A stretch of 64,000 nt of DNA from DATLXU01 sp035575515 (GTDB taxonomy: Bacteria; Acidobacteriota; Blastocatellia; UBA7656): positions 38,686-102,685 of the forward strand of contig DATLXU010000079.1 of NCBI GenBank assembly GCA_035575515.1, given 5' to 3'. Below, one piece after another: positions 53,901 to 60,578 of this stretch. A program made the translations under genes and the position numbers. Every line of letters begins with the position of its first letter. Within the stretch, counting starts at the first letter, position 1. Under the pieces are notes generated by a model. It did no database searches, was not told the DNA's origin, and saw only the letters and a list, made by a program, of their open reading frames with translations.

Positions 53901-54103
53901 CACCCCTGTCGCGTGTCGCGTTCGCACGGGGGATCGCAACTCTGCTGTGCCTGCGGACGCGAAGGAATTACCATCGTCGCGAGCATGGTAGTTGCGACAA
54001 TTGCAGCGAGCATCAATCGTCGCTTCGCGCTGCTTGAAAAATTAATGCGCAGAAATCGAAGAGAGTTCTTATTGTTTAATGAGCTATCAGCAGATAGGCG
54101 CAT
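50990..54103 (-). CDS. Secreted vWA / CSLREA / beta-helix / choice-of-anchor-D protein
   Basis: 1037 residues with a signal segment near residues 30-52 (LMLAAIVATTMLATMVIPSR). A von Willebrand A domain follows with a MIDAS motif in IIFMVDRSGSIAERG and LMSSDGAPNIADFG. At about 325 comes a CSLREA-like entry (SLVVNTDADTDPN...GTLSLRQAIERAN), then a parallel beta-helix region (GLRIINFKRAGVAI, MNRVELNRLENNTAAGVLVC). Ig-like beta domains of the choice-of-anchor-D/ASH type follow (ISFGNVDVNGPPQTKTIEIT; ASQSFTVENSGCENL), and a C-terminal fibronectin-like stretch. Probably an extracellular adhesin or surface protein. No LPXTG or PEP-CTERM anchor is seen. It is preceded by a leader with hairpin potential. 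Confidence 0.85.
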   Translation of the reverse strand: MRLSADSSLNNKNSLRFLRINFSSSAKRRLMLAAIVATTMLATMVIPSRPQAQQSCDPPCERDTRQGCFASDSTDIIFMVDRSGSIAERGQTYNLELEGIIRALRDTTVIPRDGSVAVGVLTFNRAAQINVPLTVINSASDAAAVIAALQALKCATPGSAAPPCPVDDTDYNAAIMAADIHFRQSRSIEGPRYLARRIMLMSSDGAPNIADFGARESTLARNAAARDGLRLELDAFLVGLESSSPQFETNRANLERIAFRVPASAGQPIVQAISGGDCNRAGASLASADCNRQADEFATRTRSLLRSDIKATSLVVNTDADTDPNATVTGGTLSLRQAIERANCNGGNATITFAESVRGKTIRPLMPLPAITQPEITIDGCDGANCNPSVTIDGSLTDTSQGEHHCDGILIRSSRDTVRGLRIINFKRAGVAITPCSIDSFGMNRVELNRLENNTAAGVLVCDPPAIDDKAAAAGVKIHSEGNTISRNAISGSATLIDLGCTESTAGPTANDAGDEDAGPNTLLNFPGSMAVATDGSNVKITGQANGPTVAGATIEIFGVTQFHVANGRVIVDGVSFLASTTADTTGAFMAAGVAPSATGIYTATVTDVAGNTSELLFDGDPTNPNDPKLPKPQISVNINVTTPISFGNVDVNGPPQTKTIEITNTGNAPLTVNCRALVASCTAGVPGAPDPRFTVTGCPTAPLNSTTGPNDQMNKVIITITFRPNPQGFTGNVCGPTEVCLTLDANDPLKPVIASRVTATVVGVTQPVVSATQLVFKRVAARAVPRTRKIASQSFTVENSGCENLVITFGSILRTGNDVSNNRRDDTKFFTVMVSNPGGPDTVFGPTSQVSIARGTANRRTFTVLFNPVIPSVSNCKSQGPLSAEDVLPDEFTSVLTLNTNTGSPITVNLVGRVKTGVRLIDPTNPANAPVVTLTRSGNDFTVQFSVYDSDLNVNTATFEFMRSNGSVVGQPIIVNLRDSLPGCLAKGQSFTVTQRFTGAASNRNAVMVRVTVSDGESSDTATSNTISRGSTRSSQ

Positions 54104-54130
54104 GGCGTTACTCCTTGTTTTCTATGTGAA

Positions 54131-54230
54131 AACCTGACAGGGCCGGTTCACCGCCGGGAACCACTTTCGATTGTTAATGCCGATTGAAGCCTTGCCTCCT
54201 GGAGTGACAAGTATACGAAAGTTGAGATTA
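54131..54230 (-). promoter_or_regulatory. Structured leader candidate of the vWA protein gene
   Basis: On the minus strand this stretch contains CTCCAGGAGGCAAGGCTTCA, the hairpin GGTTC-CCGGCGGT-GAACC (54145-54162) and GGCCCTGTCAGG before the start codon. Its position suits a 5' cis-regulatory RNA. It does not fit the c-di-GMP-I (GEMM) consensus well, and no class is assigned. Confidence 0.25.
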
Positions 54231-54242
54231 AAGGCAAAGCAA

Positions 54243-54363
54243 AACCACAGATTAACACAGACAAAAACATCACAGATAAACACAGTTGATTGTGAGACTG
54301 TCAAGTTGCCAATCGCATCCGTGTTTGTCTGTGATGGGATTACCCGTGTTCAACTGCGGTGCG
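54243..54363. repeat. Word palindrome (AACACAG / CTGTGTT type)
   Basis: Left arm ACCACAGATTAACACAGACA... (54243-54289) pairs with the right arm 54317-54363 (CCGTGTTTGTCTGTGATGGG...). The right arm encodes the last codons and the stop codon of the PhyH-family gene. Confidence 0.7.
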
Positions 54364-55228
54364 GATCGAACAACAGCGGGAAGAACTGACCGCCCATCTT
54401 CTCGCCCGCCGGGATAGGCGGCACGCCTTCGAGCGGCGGGTTGTCTGATGCCGAGCGAACGCCATCACGAAAGACATTTATCACAACGGCACGGCGCGGG
54501 CTGAGGGTGCGATTCTCGAATGAACCGTGAACCATCAGCGGGTGATGGAACGACGCTTCGCCTCGCTTTAATTCAATCGCGACGGGCTTGAACGCGGTTT
54601 TCTGCTCGTCGGTCAACACGCTTTCAATCGCGTTCATATCATTGGCAAGCCCCGTGATTGGCAAAAGCGGCCAGCGGTGGCTGCCGGGCACGTAATGCAC
54701 GCAGCCATTGTCTCGCGTCGAATCGTCAAGCCCTATCCAGCACGTCAGGTGAGCTACGGGCTGAGTTCGTGTCCAGTAAGAATAATCCTGATGCCACGCG
54801 ACTATGCCGCCGTGACGCGCTGGCTTGTAAAAAATCTGGTCGTGCCAGAATCGCACAGCGCCTTCGAGCAGTTGGGACGCGGGCACAGTAAACGCCGGAT
54901 GCCACAGCACGTCGTGAAGTCCGGGCTTGATGCGCCACGCTCCGAGCGCGTGAAAAAGTATCTGCGACGGATCGCTCGACTCGTTTGAATGAAACTCGTA
55001 AAACAGGTGATGCGCAGGATGACGAGGATCAACGATCTCATTCAACTCTTCGCGCAAGGTTTCAATCTGCTCGTCATCGAGTACGCGAATGCCCGCGACG
55101 TAGCCATTCTCTTTGAAGAACTCGACCTGCTCGTCGCTCAAACGATACTGCGCCCATTCTTCGGGCGATGAAGGCAGCTTGAAGAGATTGCTGATGGGTT
55201 CGTGGTACTTCGACAGGTCTTCAAACAT
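54350..55228 (-). CDS. Phytanoyl-CoA dioxygenase (PhyH) family protein
   Basis: 292 residues. A 2-oxoglutarate/Fe(II) oxygenase fold with the metal-binding motif WHQDYSYWTRTQPVAHLTCW (HxD), IGLDDSTRDNGCVHYVPGSH and the distal His with a following Arg in HPLMVHGSFENRTLSPRRA. All three iron ligands are present. It hydroxylates an unknown small molecule. The last residues and stop lie in the palindrome arm, so the C-terminus may be altered. Confidence 0.88.
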   Translation of the reverse strand: MFEDLSKYHEPISNLFKLPSSPEEWAQYRLSDEQVEFFKENGYVAGIRVLDDEQIETLREELNEIVDPRHPAHHLFYEFHSNESSDPSQILFHALGAWRIKPGLHDVLWHPAFTVPASQLLEGAVRFWHDQIFYKPARHGGIVAWHQDYSYWTRTQPVAHLTCWIGLDDSTRDNGCVHYVPGSHRWPLLPITGLANDMNAIESVLTDEQKTAFKPVAIELKRGEASFHHPLMVHGSFENRTLSPRRAVVINVFRDGVRSASDNPPLEGVPPIPAGEKMGGQFFPLLFDPHRS

Positions 55229-55289
55229 TCGTTTTCAATCTTCACTTGTCGTATAACGATTTGCAATTGAACGTGGCCAATGAAAATAA

Positions 55290-55369
55290 CCGCAGAGGAC
55301 GCGGAGCGCACGCAGAGACGCACGTAGAATCCTCAGCGAAACCCTGCGTGCGCTCCGCGTCCTCTGCGG
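55290..55369. repeat. Long perfect palindrome, 26-bp arms
   Basis: Arms 55290-55315 (CCGCAGAGGACGCGGAGCGC...) and 55344-55369 (...GCGCTCCGCGTCCTCTGCGG) are perfectly complementary over 26 bp around a 28-base loop. It is the strongest hairpin in the window. It lies between the Gfo/Idh/MocA and PhyH genes. Confidence 0.85.
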
Positions 55370-55405
55370 CTTCAGCTATTCTCATGTCTCGTGCCGCAAC
55401 TCGCA

Positions 55406-56764
55406 TCAGTCGCCGCTAATCTTCATCGTATCGGGGTTCCAGCCATAGACGCGGTTGTCGAAATAGCTCAGGTTCGACAGCAGCGCGGGACCGGCGGCGC
55501 GGAATCCGAACACGGCATCTTCAACAACGGGCTTGCGCGTGCGAACCGCCTCGAAGAAATTCGTGAAGTGATCGAGCGAATCGCTGTAGCCTGGCGGCGC
55601 AGAGTAAGTTGTCTCGCTCGCCTCGCTTATCTGCCTGCGGTCTTCCGGGTACTTCGCGCGGTACGCTTTCAGGAATGCCTCCTGCACCTCTTTCGGAAAG
55701 GTGTTAATCGTGTAACCCGGCTCTTTCGGCTTCTGCCTGCGCGAGACGGTCACGCCCTGCGCGATGGTCATCACGCCTTCGCTTCCGACGAAACGGAAGC
55801 CTGAGTTTTCGCCCATGCCGTCGGCGAAGTTGACTTTCAAAAACAGGTTGAAGGCCGGAAGCTGCGCCGTCTTCGCATAGTCGTAAACGCCAAGCATTAC
55901 ATCGGGCACATCGCGTCCGTCGTTCCAGTAGCGCAATCCTCCGCTTGTCATCACTCGCGTGGGACCGTTCGAGCCTGTGACGTAATGCATTCCCGAAAAC
56001 AGGTGAACGAACAGGTCGCCCGCAACGCCCGTCCCGTAATCGCGATAGTTGCGCCAGCGGAATAACCTCACCGGCTCGAAGGGTCGCTTCGGCGCTTTGC
56101 CCAAGAAACGGTCCCAGTCAATGTTCGAGGGCGAAGCGTCGGGCGGAATTGAATACTGCCACGCGCCTATGGGCGAGTTGCGATTCCACCACGCTTCGAT
56201 CAGGTTCAATTCGCCAATCGCGCCCGAAGCCAGAAGCTCTTTCGCTTTTTGATAGACGACGGAGCTGACGCGCTGGCTGCCGACTTGAAAGATGCGATTG
56301 GTCTTGCGCTGCACTTCGATGACGCGGCGGCCTTCATCGAGCGTCTGCACCATGGGCTTTTCGCAATAGATATCTTTGCCTGCGCTCATCGCGTCGAGCG
56401 AGATTTGCGAGTGCCAGTGATCGGGCGTGGCGATGATGACCGCGTCGACATCGGGCCGCGCCAGTATCTCGCGGTAATCGCGCGTGGTGAAAATTTGGTT
56501 GCCGAAGACTTCTTTCGCGCGAATCAAGCGCCCGTCGTAAACATCTGCTACGGCGACAAGCTCGACGCCGGGCACGCGCAGCGCAACGGTCGTATCAGCC
56601 GTGCCCTGCCCGCCTATGCCGATTGTGGCGAGCCGAATCTTGTCGTTCGCGGAAACATTTTTCGGCTCGTTCTGATTTGTCGCCAACACGAAATGCGAGC
56701 GGCTGGCAATGAAAGAGCCTGCCGCCGCAAGCTTCAGAAATTCACGCCGAGAGGTCTTGTTCAT
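55406..56764 (-). CDS. Gfo/Idh/MocA family oxidoreductase with Tat signal
   Basis: 452 residues from the ATG 56764. A Tat signal (NKTSRREFLKLAAAGSFIAS) leads to an NAD(P)-binding Rossmann domain, IRLATIGIGGQGTADTTVAL, with VIIATPDHWHSQISLDAM and the catalytic EKP motif DIYCEKPMVQTLDEGRRVIE. The C-terminal sugar-binding domain contains WNRNSPIGAWQYSIPPDASP and GDLFVHLFSGMHYVTG. Tat-exported members of this family are widespread in Acidobacteriota and Planctomycetota and probably act on periplasmic sugars or inositols; the exact substrate is unknown. Confidence 0.9.
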   Translation of the reverse strand: MNKTSRREFLKLAAAGSFIASRSHFVLATNQNEPKNVSANDKIRLATIGIGGQGTADTTVALRVPGVELVAVADVYDGRLIRAKEVFGNQIFTTRDYREILARPDVDAVIIATPDHWHSQISLDAMSAGKDIYCEKPMVQTLDEGRRVIEVQRKTNRIFQVGSQRVSSVVYQKAKELLASGAIGELNLIEAWWNRNSPIGAWQYSIPPDASPSNIDWDRFLGKAPKRPFEPVRLFRWRNYRDYGTGVAGDLFVHLFSGMHYVTGSNGPTRVMTSGGLRYWNDGRDVPDVMLGVYDYAKTAQLPAFNLFLKVNFADGMGENSGFRFVGSEGVMTIAQGVTVSRRQKPKEPGYTINTFPKEVQEAFLKAYRAKYPEDRRQISEASETTYSAPPGYSDSLDHFTNFFEAVRTRKPVVEDAVFGFRAAGPALLSNLSYFDNRVYGWNPDTMKISGD

Positions 56765-56932
56765 GTCGTTAACTCCCACAAAGAAATCGAATGAAACTCG
56801 CGTGACAGCCGCGCTTGAAATCTTTCAAGAGCGTTCTTCACGCCAAATGCGTCATAGCTTTTCAACAGCGAGCGTATCTTTCTTACCGCGCAGTATACCT
56901 TCGCCGGCTTGCCTGTTCAAACGTATCCTGAT

Positions 56933-57039
56933 CAGTTGCCAGTCGTCAGTTGTCAGTTGAAGCTTCTAAGTGATGATTGGTACAACATTGAGCGATTGTT
57001 GCTGTCAATGTTTGACCTGCTGGCAACTGACAACTGCTG
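56933..57039. repeat. Word palindrome (CAGTTGTCAGTTGCC type)
   Basis: Left arm CAGTTGCCAGTCGTCAGTTG... (56933-56959), right arm CCTGCTGGCAACTGACAACT... (57016-57039). It lies in the 322-bp gene-free stretch 56765-57086 upstream of the creatininase-like gene. Confidence 0.7.
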
Positions 57040-57048
57040 TGCTAAAAT
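57020..57048 (+). promoter_or_regulatory. Possible promoter formed by a palindrome arm
   Basis: CTGGCA (57020-57025), 17 bases, TAAAAT (57043-57048). The -35 and most of the spacer are repeat sequence. A CGGAGGA site follows at about 57074, ahead of the ATG 57087. Confidence 0.4.
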
Positions 57049-57086
57049 CTGCGCGAACAGAAAATCAATTCCCGGAGGAAACAGCA

Positions 57087-57917
57087 ATGATTCGTATCGC
57101 ACAACTGTTTTTATCGCTTTGCGTAATTGGTTTCGTTTGCGCGACTGCAGCAGCGCAGTCTTCCGATATAGTCACCACGCGAGAGATGAGCGACATCAAC
57201 TGGATGGAGTTCAAAGAAGTCGTTCCGTCGAAGATAAACACGGTCATACTGCCTACAGGCACGCTCGAACCGCACGGCGTCATCAACAACGGCGCGGACA
57301 TCACTGCGCCCGTCGCTATGGCTCGAAAGATCGCCCGCGAGGTGAACGCGATGATTGCGCCCGTCATCCCGTTCGGCATAACCGGAAGCATGGATGCTTA
57401 TCCCGGCGCATTTTCGATTTCAGAAGCGGCTTATCGCGCTTACGTGCGCGACGTGATGGCGGGGCTTGCGAAGAACGGATTTAGAAACATCATCGTCATC
57501 AACGGGCACGGCGGCCCGCAGACGGCTGTGCTCAATTCAGTTGCAATGGAAGTCGGACAGGAGAAGCACGTGCGCACGCTCGTCATCAACTGGTGGAGCT
57601 ACGCGTCGGATGTGACGCTGCAGGTGTTCGGCGAAGACGGCGGGCACGCGGGCTGGAACGAGACGGCTTTCATTCAGGCGATTGATCCGAAGCTCGTTCA
57701 CAAAGAAAAATATTCAGACAATCTTGCCACGCCGAATCCCGCGCCGGGAACTTATTCTGCTTATCCCTCGCCGTCGTCAATCGGGCTTTATAAAGAAGGG
57801 CAGGGCTATGTGAAGTTCGATCAGAAGAAAGCCGACGAGTATTTCGCGAAGGTGACTGAAAAAGTCGCAAAGCTCATAATTGATACTCGCCGCAAGTGGG
57901 ACATGGCCGGGCTGTAA
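57087..57917 (+). CDS. Creatininase-family amidohydrolase, exported
   Basis: 276 residues with a signal peptide (LFLSLCVIGFVCATAAA), so the mature enzyme is extracytoplasmic, unlike typical creatininases. Family motifs: VILPTGTLEPHGVINNGADI (metal-binding Glu/His/Asp), NIIVINGHGGPQTAVLNSVA and EDGGHAGWNETAFIQAID. A dizinc amidohydrolase on a cyclic amide, creatinine-like or mycofactocin/riboflavin-related. The start was chosen for the GGAGG site and signal peptide; a longer frame from 56970 crosses the palindrome and promoter. Confidence 0.88.
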   Translation: MIRIAQLFLSLCVIGFVCATAAAQSSDIVTTREMSDINWMEFKEVVPSKINTVILPTGTLEPHGVINNGADITAPVAMARKIAREVNAMIAPVIPFGITGSMDAYPGAFSISEAAYRAYVRDVMAGLAKNGFRNIIVINGHGGPQTAVLNSVAMEVGQEKHVRTLVINWWSYASDVTLQVFGEDGGHAGWNETAFIQAIDPKLVHKEKYSDNLATPNPAPGTYSAYPSPSSIGLYKEGQGYVKFDQKKADEYFAKVTEKVAKLIIDTRRKWDMAGL

Positions 57918-57931
57918 TTCACTTTAATTTC

Positions 57932-57968
57932 GCAGCCCGCGCTTAAAAGTATCGAAAGCGTGGGCTGC
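57932..57968. terminator. Hairpin after the creatininase-like gene
   Basis: GCAGCCCGCGCTT (57932-57944) pairs with AAGCGTGGGCTGC (57956-57968), a 13-bp stem with one G-T wobble. No long T-run. Confidence 0.55.
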
Positions 57969-58001
57969 AGAGCTTTCCGAGAGTGTGATGTCGGAGGCGT
58001 T

Positions 58002-58553
58002 ATGGCAGATTGGATCAAAGAGGAGATGAAATTAAAGAAGGGGCACGGCTGGCGAGCAAGGCCCGGCTACCGAATCTTTGTTGCTGACCGCGGTGCGGTT
58101 CGCTTCGACATCCCTCAGAGCTGGATATTGGAGCTGGGCGAAAACTCGACGAAGTTTTATGACGCGGCTCCGCCCGATGACAACTGTCGGTTAGAAGTTT
58201 CTTACCTGCGCCTTCCGCCGATTGACTGGTCGGGGCTGCCGCTAAGACAGTTGGTCGAGGATACAATCAAAGACGATCACCGCAATCCGACTGTGCAGGG
58301 CAAGATGCATGAGCTCAAGCGGCCCGACCTTGAGATGTGCTGGACCGAAATGGTCTTCACCGATCCTGTGCTGAAGCGGGAAGCGCGCTCACGCATCTGC
58401 ATCGCGCGCGGCTCGAACATCCTGCCGATTATCACTATGGATTTCTGGCCGGAAGACGCAGGGCGATTGAACCCCGTGTGGAATGAGGTGCTGCGCTCGT
58501 TGCAAGTCGGCCATTACATCGAGGACCCCACGCGCGGCCCCCTCTTGCAGTGA
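58002..58553 (+). CDS. Hypothetical cytoplasmic protein
   Basis: 183 residues from the ATG 58002 with GGAGG 7 bases upstream. It contains FVADRGAVRFDIPQSWILEL, DNCRLEVSYLRLPPIDWSGL and RSRICIARGSNILPIITMDF, an alternating beta-rich pattern without signal peptide or TM helix. It somewhat resembles small DUF1795-like fitness proteins, but I would not assign it. It is convergent with the next gene, 4 bases apart. Confidence 0.72.
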   Translation: MADWIKEEMKLKKGHGWRARPGYRIFVADRGAVRFDIPQSWILELGENSTKFYDAAPPDDNCRLEVSYLRLPPIDWSGLPLRQLVEDTIKDDHRNPTVQGKMHELKRPDLEMCWTEMVFTDPVLKREARSRICIARGSNILPIITMDFWPEDAGRLNPVWNEVLRSLQVGHYIEDPTRGPLLQ

Positions 58554-58557
58554 CGCG

Positions 58558-58950
58558 CTAACGAGCTTTCACACTCGTTTGCCTTGCAGCGTGAGCTTTC
58601 GGCGGGGTTAGCTCATCCGAAACATTGTAGTGATAAATGTCGCCGTCGAGTCGAAGAAAGATAAAGACGACATCCTGCTCAGGGTCATAATCTCGAACCA
58701 CTTCTGCAATCTCTTGATTAGGCCAGCCGCCAAGTTTCGCTAACCGCTCGCTCGCTTCGGCGATGTAGAAAGTCGGCACATTGAGATTTGGCCCGTCCGT
58801 TGAAGCGTTCCTTAAATCAACGACGACAGCGCCGCGCCCTTCGGATAAATACTTCTGCCAGGCGAATGCGGCCAGCGCGCGCCACTGCCGTTTGAGAAAC
58901 GTGATGTGCTGGTCGGGCGTGTCTATGTCTGCGGGCTGCACAACACTCAT
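58558..58950 (-). CDS. Hypothetical protein
   Basis: 130 residues, start overlapping the VanZ-like gene stop by 4 bases, so translationally coupled. An alpha/beta pattern (FLKRQWRALAAFAWQKYLSE, GAVVVDLRNASTDGPNLNVP, FYIAEASERLAKLGGWPNQE, IAEVVRDYDPEQDVVFIFLR). No domain recognised; no signal peptide. Confidence 0.7.
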   Translation of the reverse strand: MSVVQPADIDTPDQHITFLKRQWRALAAFAWQKYLSEGRGAVVVDLRNASTDGPNLNVPTFYIAEASERLAKLGGWPNQEIAEVVRDYDPEQDVVFIFLRLDGDIYHYNVSDELTPPKAHAARQTSVKAR

Positions 58951-59435
58951 AAAGCTGCCTGCTTACGGTTTTTTCTATAATTGAACACAGCAATCACAAT
59001 CAGCATAAACAACGCCCCCGCCGAGTCAAGCATTGAATCCTTAATCGAGCCGGTGCGGTCGTGCGTGAAAGTTTGATGGTATTCGTCTAACAATGCCCAC
59101 GCCGCCGCCACAAAGAATGAATAGACGGCCCAGCGCAATCGCCACCGCATGATAGAGTCCGCGCGGAATGCGCGAAACAGCAGAGCCGCAAGTATCGCGT
59201 ATTCGATGAAGTGAGCCGCTTTGCGAGTGATGTAATTGAGCCTTTCAGCGGTTCGGGGTGTGATGTTATAGCCGAGCCAGCCGAGAATCTCTTCAATGAA
59301 GCTGCGAGTGTTTTCGCCCGAAAGAACGTCAGTCGAAAAGTAATACATCGCGACAATCATCAACAGCACGGGCAGCCAGTACTTGACGACCTTCATCGCA
59401 AGCGAGTCGCCGGCAGTCGTTACGCTCTCAACCAT
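58947..59435 (-). CDS. VanZ-like membrane protein
   Basis: 162 residues from the ATG 59435 with GAGG upstream; the longer frame to 59522 translates a word palindrome. Four TM helices and the VanZ motifs RKAAHFIEYAILAALLFRAF and AWALLDEYHQTFTHDRTGSI with DSMLDSAGALFMLIVIAV. VanZ confers teicoplanin resistance in enterococci by an unknown mechanism; most chromosomal homologues are uncharacterised. It sits after atpG where atpD would be expected. Confidence 0.87.
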   Translation of the reverse strand: MVESVTTAGDSLAMKVVKYWLPVLLMIVAMYYFSTDVLSGENTRSFIEEILGWLGYNITPRTAERLNYITRKAAHFIEYAILAALLFRAFRADSIMRWRLRWAVYSFFVAAAWALLDEYHQTFTHDRTGSIKDSMLDSAGALFMLIVIAVFNYRKNRKQAAL

Positions 59436-59447
59436 AGCCTCATCATA

Positions 59448-59562
59448 AAGGCAAAAGTGAAAAAGGCAAAAGAGAAAAGAATAAGGCAAAAGGTAAAATT
59501 GAGGAGATGGGATGGTTTTCATGCCTTTCCCGCCTTCGCTTTTGCCTTTTTACTCTTGCCTT
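59448..59562. repeat. Word palindrome (GGCAAAAG / CTTTTGCC type)
   Basis: Left arm 59448-59493 repeats AAAGGCAAAAG; right arm 59524-59562 repeats CTTTTGCCTTT and CTTGCCTT. Lies between atpG and the VanZ-like gene, 7 bases from the atpG stop codon. Confidence 0.75.
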
Positions 59563-59568
59563 GCGGCT

Positions 59569-60489
59569 TCAGCCTTCGAGCGCCTGCGCGCCGGAAACGA
59601 CTTCGATGATCTCGCGCGTGATTGATGCCTGACGCACGCGGTTCATGTTTAGCGTGAGCGTATCAATTACCTCACCTGCGTTCTTCGACGCCGAGTCCAT
59701 CGCCGTCATTCGCGCGCCCTGCTCGCTCGCGACGGATTCGAGCAGCGCATAAAAGACCTGCGTCTCGACGTAACGCGGCAGCAGACTTCCGAAAATCTCA
59801 GCGGGTGGCTGCTCGTAGATGTAATCAATTAGAACTTCGCCTTGACCGGCTTCGCGCGGGGCGACCGTAGCAAGTCCGCCGCGCGCCTCTTCGCCTTCCG
59901 TGAACGCTTCGGCTCCGATGGGAAGCAACTGCTTGATAACGACGCGCTGCGATAGCACAGACCTGAACTCGTTATAGAGAATAAAGACGCGATCAATGGT
60001 CGAGTCTTCCGCCGTGTACATCTCCATTATCTCGCGCGCAATCACAGCGGCGTCCTCGTGATGCACCGTTCGCGCGGTGACGTTGACGTATTCGCCAAGC
60101 AAGCTCACGCGGCGGCGGAAGAAGTCGCGCCCCTTGCGACCCACTGCAATAAGATCAACCTGCCTGCTCGCGTTTTCGCGAATGAACTGCTGCGCCGCTT
60201 TAATCAGGTTCGTGTTGAACGCGCCGCAAAGACCGCGATCCGATGTCACGAGCACGAGCACGTATCGCTCGTCGCCTCGCGGGTCCATCAGCGGGTGATG
60301 AAAATCGCCCGCGCGCGCGGCAAGTCTTCCGAGCACGCGCATCATGGTGTTGGCATAGGGGCGCGCGGCAATAACTCGGTCCTGGGCGCGACGCAATCTG
60401 GCAGCCGCGACCATCTTCATCGCGCTGGTTATCTTCTGCATGTTGCGCACGGAGCGAATTCTCCTGCGCAGGTCTTGAAGGTTTGCCAT
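59569..60489 (-). CDS. atpG: ATP synthase gamma subunit
   Basis: 306 residues. The N-terminal helix LQDLRRRIRSVRNMQKITSA and the C-terminal helix DSASKNAGEVIDTLTLNMNR with RVRQASITREIIEVVSGAQA are the two halves of the rotor coiled coil; LVLVTSDRGLCGAFNTNLIK is the central signature. The central stalk of F1. It follows atpA, with a palindrome in between, and is the last atp gene here; atpD and atpC do not follow. Confidence 0.96.
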   Translation of the reverse strand: MANLQDLRRRIRSVRNMQKITSAMKMVAAARLRRAQDRVIAARPYANTMMRVLGRLAARAGDFHHPLMDPRGDERYVLVLVTSDRGLCGAFNTNLIKAAQQFIRENASRQVDLIAVGRKGRDFFRRRVSLLGEYVNVTARTVHHEDAAVIAREIMEMYTAEDSTIDRVFILYNEFRSVLSQRVVIKQLLPIGAEAFTEGEEARGGLATVAPREAGQGEVLIDYIYEQPPAEIFGSLLPRYVETQVFYALLESVASEQGARMTAMDSASKNAGEVIDTLTLNMNRVRQASITREIIEVVSGAQALEG

Positions 60490-60490
60490 A

Positions 60491-60578
60491 GTCAGGGATC
60501 GGGGGGCAGGGATCGGGGGTCAGGGCCAGAACTGAGATTGATTTCTCATCCCTGACCCCTGACTCCCGCCCCCTGCTG
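60491..60578. repeat. Word palindrome (GTCAGGGATCGGG type) inside the atp operon
   Basis: Left arm from 60491 (GTCAGGGATCGGGGGGCAGG...), right arm 60545-60578 (CTCATCCCTGACCCCTGACT...). Fills the gap between atpA and atpG exactly. Confidence 0.7.

Noticed and set aside
54131..54230. c-di-GMP-I (GEMM) riboswitch before the vWA gene
   Set aside because: The hallmark GGACGCAAAGCC-type core and the GGTAGCGGGGTTACC-type tetraloop receptor segment are not present; only a generic hairpin can be supported.
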